The position numbers were made by a program, and so were the translations under genes. A stretch of 47,271 nt of DNA from Nitrospira sp. UBA5698 (GTDB lineage: Bacteria; Nitrospirota; Nitrospiria; Nitrospirales; Nitrospiraceae), in NCBI GenBank assembly GCA_002420115.1, contig DIHK01000038.1, forward strand, positions 40,669-87,939. Reading direction: 5' to 3'. The notes under the pieces are model-generated. The model searched no databases and was not told the DNA's origin. It was given only the letters and a program-made list of their open reading frames with translations. Below are positions 41,871-47,271 of this stretch, piece after piece (position 1 is the stretch's first letter; each line of letters starts with the position of its first letter).

Positions 41871-43313
41871 CTACACCTTCACTCCCATTTTCTCCGCTTT
41901 CGCAATGGCTTCCTCGATGGGCCCGACCATGTAAAATGCCTGCTCCGGGAGATGGTCGTACTTGCCGTCAAGGATCTCCTTAAAGCTTCGAACCGTATCC
42001 TTGAGCTTCACGTACTTACCGGGCGCGCCGGTGAAGGCTTCGGCCACGTGGAAGGGTTGCGACAGGAAGCGTTGGATCTTTCTCGCACGCGCCACGGCCA
42101 TCTTGTCGTCTTCCGACAACTCGTCCATCCCGAGGATCGCAATGATATCCTGAAGATCCTTGTAACGCTGCAGTACGGATTGAACACCGCGGGCGACCTT
42201 GTAATGTTCCTCGCCGATGACCTGAGGATCAAGAATACGCGACGTGGAGTCCAAGGGGTCAACCGCCGGGTAGATGCCCAACTCAGCCAACTGTCTGGAC
42301 AACACCGTGGTCGCGTCCAAGTGGGCAAAGGCCGTGGCCGGAGCCGGGTCGGTGAGGTCGTCGGCCGGCACATAGACGGCCTGAACGGAGGTAATCGAAC
42401 CTCGCTTGGTGGAAGTAATCCGTTCTTGCAACGCACCCATCTCGGTGGAGAGGGTCGGTTGATACCCGACCGCTGAGGGCATACGACCGAGCAATGCCGA
42501 CACTTCAGACCCAGCCTGCGTGAACCGGAAAATGTTGTCGACAAAGAGCAACACGTCTTGATTCTCTTCATCACGGAAAAATTCGGCGACGGCCAAACCG
42601 GTCAAGGCCACGCGTAACCGGGCTCCCGGAGGCTCGTTCATCTGTCCGTAGACCAACGCCGCTTTGGACTTGGTAAAATCGTCAGGATCGATGACCTTCG
42701 ACTCTTGCATTTCGTGCCAGAGATCGTTGCCTTCACGGGTCCGTTCACCGACTCCGGCGAACACGGAGAACCCACCGTGATGCAAGGCGATGTTATTGAT
42801 GAGCTCCATGATGATGACGGTCTTTCCGACACCGGCACCACCGAAGAGCCCAACCTTTCCACCTTTGCTATACGGCTCAAGAAGGTCCACCACCTTGATA
42901 CCTGTTTCCAACACCTCGGTCTTGGTCTCTTGATCTTCAAGCTTGGGAGCAGGACGGTGAATCGGGTACATCTTCTTTGACTTGATCGGACCCTTTTCAT
43001 CGACCGGTTCACCGAGCACGTTGATGAGGCGACCGAGTGTTTCACGACCGACCGGGACGGAGATCGGAGCCCCCGTGTCCTGAACATCCATCCCACGCGT
43101 GAGACCGTCGGTGGAGGACATCGCCACCCCGCGCACTCGATTTTCACCGAGATGCTGAGCCACTTCGAGGGTAATCTTGACCGCCGGCTTGCCCGCCGCT
43201 TTATTCTCGTCTTGCGTGACGTTGATCGCATTGTAAATGTTGGGCAGTTGGCCGGGAGGAAACTCCACGTCCACGACCGGTCCGATGACTTGAATCACTT
43301 TTCCTGTACTCAC
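41871..43313 (-). CDS. atpD: ATP synthase beta subunit
   Basis: The catalytic beta subunit of F1 (480 aa). It carries the P-loop GGAGVGKT (158-165), the catalytic-Glu region GERTREGNDLW, the DELSEEDK-type motif of the DELSEED lever (MDELSEDDK) and the C-terminal region typical of the family. The frame extends 21 nt to a TTG at 43334. The GTG at 43313 has AAAGGGG about 7 nt upstream and is the better start. Spacers on both sides carry 7-nt-period elements. Confidence 0.96.
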   Translation of the reverse strand: MSTGKVIQVIGPVVDVEFPPGQLPNIYNAINVTQDENKAAGKPAVKITLEVAQHLGENRVRGVAMSSTDGLTRGMDVQDTGAPISVPVGRETLGRLINVLGEPVDEKGPIKSKKMYPIHRPAPKLEDQETKTEVLETGIKVVDLLEPYSKGGKVGLFGGAGVGKTVIIMELINNIALHHGGFSVFAGVGERTREGNDLWHEMQESKVIDPDDFTKSKAALVYGQMNEPPGARLRVALTGLAVAEFFRDEENQDVLLFVDNIFRFTQAGSEVSALLGRMPSAVGYQPTLSTEMGALQERITSTKRGSITSVQAVYVPADDLTDPAPATAFAHLDATTVLSRQLAELGIYPAVDPLDSTSRILDPQVIGEEHYKVARGVQSVLQRYKDLQDIIAILGMDELSEDDKMAVARARKIQRFLSQPFHVAEAFTGAPGKYVKLKDTVRSFKEILDGKYDHLPEQAFYMVGPIEEAIAKAEKMGVKV

Positions 43314-43334
43314 GAGTTCACCCCTTTTGCTCAA

Positions 43335-43415
43335 GTGCTGAGCCCTGAGTGCTCAGTGCTGAGAGAAGACGATTACCACAGACTCAGCGCTCAGTACCCG
43401 GCACTCAGGACTAGT
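43335..43415. repeat. 7-nt-period hairpin element in the atpG-atpD spacer
   Basis: Left-arm words are GCTGAGC, CCTGAGT, GCTCAGT, GCTGAGA; right-arm words are ACTCAGC, GCTCAGT, ACCCGGC, ACTCAGG. CCTGAGTGC (43344-43352) is the perfect reverse complement of GCACTCAGG (43401-43409). The element fills the spacer inside the operon. Confidence 0.65.
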
Positions 43416-43418
43416 TTC

Positions 43419-44297
43419 TTACTTCAATGCTTCGGCACCGCCGACAATATCCATCAACTCTTTCGTAATCGCTGCTTGCCTGGTCTTGTTGTAATACAAC
43501 GTCACTTTCTTGATGAGTTGCCCCGCGTTGCGCGTAGCTCCGTCCATCGCGGCCATGCGCGCCCCATGCTCGGCTGCTGCAGACTCCAACAAGATCCGGT
43601 AGGCCTGTATCTGAAAATGCTTCGGGATCAAGGCAGCCAACAACTCCGCCTCCTCAGGCTCGTAGAGATAGCTCCCGCTCAGAGGCCCTTCACTCGATGC
43701 CGCACTGAATTCCTCTTGGGCGTCGATCGGGAAGAGCTTTTCGACGATCACTCGCTGCTGAATGGCCGACTTGAATTCATTGTACACAACGTAGAGTTCG
43801 TCGTAGGTGCCTTTGACAAAATTGTCCGTGAGGTCTCCGCCGATGTCGATGGCGTGCTCAAACGTTAACTTATCGAAGACACCGGTCCACTCTTGTCGAA
43901 TCGGCCAAGCACGGCGACGAAAGTAGTCACGTCCCTTGCGCCCGACGATGCTCAAGTTCACTTGCAGCCCTCGGCCTTCACACTGCCGAACGAACTCGGA
44001 ACTCTTGCGTGCGATATTGCCGTTGAAGCCACCACAGAGCCCTCGGTCGCTCGTCACCACAAGCACTTCGACCTTCTTCCCTTCACGCTTCTGCAAAAGA
44101 GGGTGAGAAGAGCGGTTCACACGCTGGCTCAGGTTACTCAACACTCCACGCATTTTATGCGCATAGGGGCGCGCGGCTAAAATACGGTCCTGAGACCGTT
44201 TCAGCTTGGCCGCAGCCACCATCTTCATGGCTTTGGTAATCTTCTGGGTATTCTTAAAGGCTGAAATCTTACGGCGTAAACTTTGTAAACTTGGCAT
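43419..44297 (-). CDS. atpG: ATP synthase gamma subunit
   Basis: The central shaft of F1 (292 aa). The N-terminal helix MPSLQSLRRKISAFKNTQKITKAMKMVA and the C-terminal helix ENASDNAGQLI-type region (DGATRNAGQLIKKVTLYYNKTRQAAITKEL) form the coiled coil. The middle has VTSDRGLCGGFN, the typical Rossmann-like part. The order atpH-atpA-atpG-atpD-atpC is the usual one for F1. Confidence 0.95.
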   Translation of the reverse strand: MPSLQSLRRKISAFKNTQKITKAMKMVAAAKLKRSQDRILAARPYAHKMRGVLSNLSQRVNRSSHPLLQKREGKKVEVLVVTSDRGLCGGFNGNIARKSSEFVRQCEGRGLQVNLSIVGRKGRDYFRRRAWPIRQEWTGVFDKLTFEHAIDIGGDLTDNFVKGTYDELYVVYNEFKSAIQQRVIVEKLFPIDAQEEFSAASSEGPLSGSYLYEPEEAELLAALIPKHFQIQAYRILLESAAAEHGARMAAMDGATRNAGQLIKKVTLYYNKTRQAAITKELMDIVGGAEALK

Positions 44298-44300
44298 GTT

Positions 44301-44375
44301 CTTCGTATCTCGTCGTTCGTCGTTCGTATCTCGCGTTCGGACGCTTCACGCTTCACGAGAAACGACCATACGTGC
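44301..44375. repeat. 7-nt-period repeat in the atpA-atpG spacer
   Basis: The CGT core recurs every 7 nt through TTCGTAT, CTCGTCG, TTCGTCG, TTCGTAT, CTCGCGT. TTCACGC, TTCACGA, GAAACGA and CCATACG follow. Base pairing between the halves is less regular than in the other elements, with bulges, but the period is exact. Confidence 0.6.
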
Positions 44376-44379
44376 GTAG

Positions 44380-45897
44380 CTACTTGGCTCCGTATCCCAT
44401 CTTCTGCTTGAAGGTCGTGATAATCTCTTTCAACCGGCCACCGACCTTATCGTCGATCTTGCCGATCGTCGTCACTTCCTTCTTCAGATCCGGATGATTC
44501 TGTTGAATGTAATGCAAGAGGTCTGCCTCAAACTGCTGAACCTTGTCCACCGCCACATCGTCCAGGAATCCTTGCGTACCGGCGTAGATGGAGAGCACCT
44601 GATCCGCGACCGGCATCGGTTTATATTGCCCCTGCTTGAGCAACTCCACCATGCGTACGCCACGAGCCAACTGCAACTGCGTCGCCTTGTCGAGCTCGCT
44701 TCCAAACTGGGCAAACGCCGCCATTTCACGATATTGAGCGAGGTCCAACCGGAGCGTACCGGCCACCTGTTTCATCGTTTTAATCTGAGCAGATCCGCCG
44801 ACGCGGGAGACTGATAGTCCGACGTTGATCGCCGGCCGTATACCGGAATAGAACAGATCGCTTCCAAGGTAAATCTGCCCGTCGGTGATCGAGATGACGT
44901 TCGTGGGAATATAGGCGGACACGTCACCCGCTTGCGTTTCAATGATGGGGAGAGCCGTGAGGCTTCCTCCGCCGAGTTTTTCACTGAGCTTCGCTGCCCG
45001 TTCAAGCAAGCGTGAGTGCAGATAGAACACATCGCCCGGATAGGCTTCGCGTCCCGGAGGCCGGCGAAGCAAGAGCGAGAGCTGGCGATAGGCCACGGCG
45101 TGCTTCGACAAATCGTCGTAGACGATCAACGCATGCTTGCCGTTATCGCGGAAGTATTCTCCGATCGCCGCACCGGCGAATGGAGCCAGAAACTGCATCG
45201 GGGCCGGGTCGCTGGCGCTCGCCGACACGACCATGCTGTACTCCATCGCATGGTTTTCCTCGAGCGTCTTCACCACGCGAGCCACCGTTGATCGCTTCTG
45301 ACCGACGGCCACGTAAATGCAGAAGACGCCCAGACCCTTTTGATTGATGATCGTATCGACCGCAATCGCCGTCTTGCCGGTCTGACGGTCCCCGATAATC
45401 AACTCACGCTGACCACGACCGATCGGAATCATGGCGTCGATCGCCTTGATACCGGTCTGCAGCGGCTCTCGGACGGATTGCCGCGTATTCACGCCGGGTG
45501 CCACCACCTCGATCCGGGAATGATGCGGGGATTGGATCGGCCCCTTGCCGTCGATCGGCTGACCGATGGCATTGACGACACGACCGACGAGCGCTTCGCC
45601 GACCGGAATTTCCGCGATGCGACCGGTACGCTTGACCGGGTCACCTTCTTTGATTCCGACGTCGTCACCCATCAACACGGCGCCGACATTGTCTTCTTCC
45701 AGGTTGAGCGCGATGCCATAGAGTCCGCCAGGGAACTCCAGCATCTCTCCGGCCATGGCCCCGTCCAGACCGTAGACCTTGGCGATACCGTCGCCGACCT
45801 GAATGACCGAGCCCGTTTCCTTGACATCGACCTGCTTGTCGAACCCCTTGATTTTTTCCTTGATGATCGCACTGATTTCTTCGGCCCTGATCTGCAT
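44380..45897 (-). CDS. atpA: ATP synthase alpha subunit
   Basis: The non-catalytic nucleotide-binding alpha subunit of F1 (505 aa) has the P-loop GDRQTGKT (169-176), VGQKRSTVARVV, the region LLLRRPPGREAYPGDVFYLHSRLLERAAK, and SVSRVGGSAQ. Length and motif order are normal. The arginine finger lies in the SVSRVGG motif. It starts 11 nt after the atpH stop, with a run of good codons before the first ATG, so translation is probably coupled to atpH. Confidence 0.96.
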   Translation of the reverse strand: MQIRAEEISAIIKEKIKGFDKQVDVKETGSVIQVGDGIAKVYGLDGAMAGEMLEFPGGLYGIALNLEEDNVGAVLMGDDVGIKEGDPVKRTGRIAEIPVGEALVGRVVNAIGQPIDGKGPIQSPHHSRIEVVAPGVNTRQSVREPLQTGIKAIDAMIPIGRGQRELIIGDRQTGKTAIAVDTIINQKGLGVFCIYVAVGQKRSTVARVVKTLEENHAMEYSMVVSASASDPAPMQFLAPFAGAAIGEYFRDNGKHALIVYDDLSKHAVAYRQLSLLLRRPPGREAYPGDVFYLHSRLLERAAKLSEKLGGGSLTALPIIETQAGDVSAYIPTNVISITDGQIYLGSDLFYSGIRPAINVGLSVSRVGGSAQIKTMKQVAGTLRLDLAQYREMAAFAQFGSELDKATQLQLARGVRMVELLKQGQYKPMPVADQVLSIYAGTQGFLDDVAVDKVQQFEADLLHYIQQNHPDLKKEVTTIGKIDDKVGGRLKEIITTFKQKMGYGAK

Positions 45898-45908
45898 GAC
45901 GACTCCTT

Positions 45909-46448
45909 TTATTCTCGTGTCAACGCCACGTGCAGGTCGCGCAGGCGACCCTGGACGGTGCTGTCGACCACCGTGCTGCCGATGCGGATCTGCAGCCCGG
46001 CAAGATGACTCGCGTCGGTCTGAAACGTGACATCCACTTCGCGCTTGAGTGTGTCCCGCAGCCGCGCTTTAATCCGATCCTGTTCTGTACTGGGAAGTGC
46101 CGTCGCGGACGACACCGTCACCGCCTGAGTACCCTTTGCCTGATCCACCAACTTTCCAAACGCCACGGCAATCTCTGGCAAGAACCCGATCCGGCTCTTC
46201 TTCACCAATTGTCCAAGAAATGCCTGACCGGCCTGTGGACATCCTAATTTTTCGGCCAGCCCCTGCAACACCGAGATCTTTTCCTCCACACTGAACGCGG
46301 GTGACGCCACGACATGCCGCAGCTGGTCAGACTCCTTCAGAGCCTGCCCCAGGCTATCGAGAGCATTCCGCGTCACTTCGATGCTGGATTGGTCAAGAAG
46401 TTCGAAGAGGGCCTGTGCGTAACGTCGCGCAACTGTTGTTTTAATCAC
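45909..46448 (-). CDS. atpH: ATP synthase delta subunit
   Basis: The delta (OSCP-type) subunit links F1 to the peripheral stalk. The 179-aa protein has an N-terminal helical domain beginning TVARRYAQALFELLDQ and a C-terminal domain with DASHLAGLQIRIGSTVVDSTVQGRL, the usual delta signature near the end. It is the first gene of the cluster. There is no atpF (b subunit), atpE (c) or atpB (a) upstream; the next gene upstream points away. The Fo genes must be elsewhere. Confidence 0.94.
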   Translation of the reverse strand: MIKTTVARRYAQALFELLDQSSIEVTRNALDSLGQALKESDQLRHVVASPAFSVEEKISVLQGLAEKLGCPQAGQAFLGQLVKKSRIGFLPEIAVAFGKLVDQAKGTQAVTVSSATALPSTEQDRIKARLRDTLKREVDVTFQTDASHLAGLQIRIGSTVVDSTVQGRLRDLHVALTRE

Positions 46449-46487
46449 CGTTCTCGACTCACTTACATTATGTAGACGGACCTGAAA

Positions 46488-46548
46488 GTTTCGTGAAAGT
46501 CACGAAGCAGAGCTCGCGAAGGTAGCATTGGGAATGACGGGCTGTCAA
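46488..46548 (-). promoter_or_regulatory. Candidate promoter and 5' hairpin of the atp operon
   Basis: A perfect minus-strand -35 TTGACA (46548-46543) is followed after 18 nt by TACCTT (46524-46519, 3 of 6, weak). The start of transcription would be near 46512. Just inside it is the hairpin TTCGTGA-AAG-TCACGAA (46490-46506). A 5'-terminal hairpin could stabilise the message. Confidence 0.35.
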
Positions 46549-46699
46549 TATCACTTTCTGCACAATGGAATCGACAGACACCGTCGGAGGAGCTTGCGGG
46601 TGTATACTGCAATTTCAGCCGACAAAAAGTTTTGGCGGAGCTCGGTCAGCGCCTCATACCCCGTGAACTAGTTGGCACGAGCGGGAGTGGAGTGAAGAG

Positions 46700-47271
46700 A
46701 TGCGTTATCCATTCCGTATGGTTGTCGTACCAATATTCCTCTCTGCTTTTGTATTGAGTCTGCTTGCGTCTCCCGGGTTGGCCTACCGTGAGTACTTTAC
46801 ACCGGAACAACGGACCCAACTGGAGAAGATCCAGACCGTCTTCGTCGATGTCCTGGCCCTCACGGACAAGGGCACAACGGACTCCGCCTCCCTCGTCGAC
46901 ACCGTCGCACAACGGCTGACCGAAACCGGATACAAGGCCGTTCGAAGTTCTGAGCAAGCTCATGACGTCGTCCTTCGCGTGAAATGCGAGCAACGCAAGA
47001 CCTGGGAGGGCACGGCCGTGACAGGCGGAGATGCCGACCTGCCTGACGCCCCATCCCGACTCTGGAAGGGCCCTGCCTGTCAGCTGACCTACCTGCTCGG
47101 GGGGATGAAGATCAAATGGCAGAAGGAAGTACGCACTGACTTTGAGGATCCCGTCGCTGCCTCCCAAGCGGCACAAGCACCCGATGCCGGCCGGTACGCG
47201 ATGACAAAGCTACAGGAAGCCTTGGAGAAGTATGAGTTTCCCCTGTTGCTGGCGGCGGAATGGGGGCACTC
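46700..47271 (+). CDS. Secreted hypothetical protein, cut by the window end
   Basis: The frame opens at the ATG at 46700 and remains open to the last base (about 190 aa), so the stop lies outside. A signal peptide (about 8-29, VVVPIFLSAFVLSLL to PGLA) is followed by a region starting YREYFTPEQRTQLEKIQTVFVDVLAL. That is reminiscent of bacterial surface proteins with a helical and then beta-rich body; I do not recognise a family. There are GGAG-type bases 8-14 nt before the ATG and a TATACT box at 46603-46608. A frame on the opposite strand (46646-47176) is a shadow. Confidence 0.65.
   Translation, partial: MRYPFRMVVVPIFLSAFVLSLLASPGLAYREYFTPEQRTQLEKIQTVFVDVLALTDKGTTDSASLVDTVAQRLTETGYKAVRSSEQAHDVVLRVKCEQRKTWEGTAVTGGDADLPDAPSRLWKGPACQLTYLLGGMKIKWQKEVRTDFEDPVAASQAAQAPDAGRYAMTKLQEALEKYEFPLLLAAEWGH

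Noticed and set aside
41952..46008. Long frames antisense to atpD, atpG and atpA (41952-42476, 43152-43868, 45340-46008)
   Set aside because: They mirror highly conserved genes on the opposite strand and reflect codon bias at moderate to high GC; none has a ribosome binding site or recognisable domain.
46646..47176. Minus-strand frame at the window end
   Set aside because: It is antisense to the secreted protein that starts at 46700 with a signal peptide and ribosome binding site.
1..47271. CRISPR arrays, tRNA or rRNA genes, insertion sequences, prophage genes
   Set aside because: I looked for them in all spacers and saw none: no direct repeats with unique spacers, no cloverleaf-type sequences, and no transposase or integrase frames.

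Overview
The window is a gene-dense stretch of a bacterial chromosome with moderate to high GC. It looks like Nitrospira or a close relative in Nitrospirota. That is inference from gene content and style: the F1-ATPase cluster without Fo genes, the separate ArgZ/AgrE-type arginine genes, LarB/LarC, the many small secreted and lipoprotein genes, and the peculiar 7-nt-period intergenic sequences. No 16S or other marker is present. I saw no rRNA, tRNA, CRISPR array, insertion sequence or phage gene.

Layout. 1-5.1 kb: small membrane and lipoproteins, a 7-bladed Asp-box lipoprotein, a higBA toxin-antitoxin pair with an operator inside its promoter, a TauE/SafE permease, and an unlisted 44-aa membrane protein with an ideal ribosome binding site. 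5.1-11.9 kb: AlkC/AlkD-type DNA repair protein, secreted CrtC/AttH-like protein, Lon-N-domain protein with a two-gene ABC-2 exporter, SirB1-like protein, RNase Z-like hydrolase. 11.9-17.1 kb: a giant SAM-cyclase-ATPase-TPR signalling protein, a HEAT-repeat membrane protein and a metallophosphoesterase. 17.2-20.3 kb: truD, then two overlapping genes that together equal the cyanobacterial ArgZ/AgrE protein (arginine to ornithine to proline). 21-28 kb: gpsA-larB, then larC-antiporter-pdxA-small gene-rsmA, tightly packed with overlaps. 28-30 kb: a MotA/MotB-like pair resembling ZorA/ZorB but without other Zorya genes. 30-34 kb: small genes, a receiver-GGDEF diguanylate cyclase, and a TPR (YbgF/CpoB-like) gene behind a sigma-54-type promoter. 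34-38.2 kb: DUF2726 protein and anmK on one strand; a zinc/manganese ABC transporter on the other. 38.3-41.2 kb: outer-membrane protein, GNAT enzyme, zinc ribbon, rluD. 41.3-46.4 kb: atpHAGDC, the F1 part of ATP synthase. The window ends inside a secreted protein gene.

Most unusual signal: at least seven intergenic spacers (near 1.46, 16.19, 20.33, 39.72, 41.79, 43.34 and 44.30 kb) consist of degenerate words repeated with a strict 7-nt step, usually folding back as imperfect hairpins. Each locus uses a different word, and three lie inside the atp operon. I know of no established name for them. Other points worth following are the orphan ZorAB-like motor, the split arginine-to-proline pathway, the larC-antiporter coupling and the likely leaderless higBA transcript.
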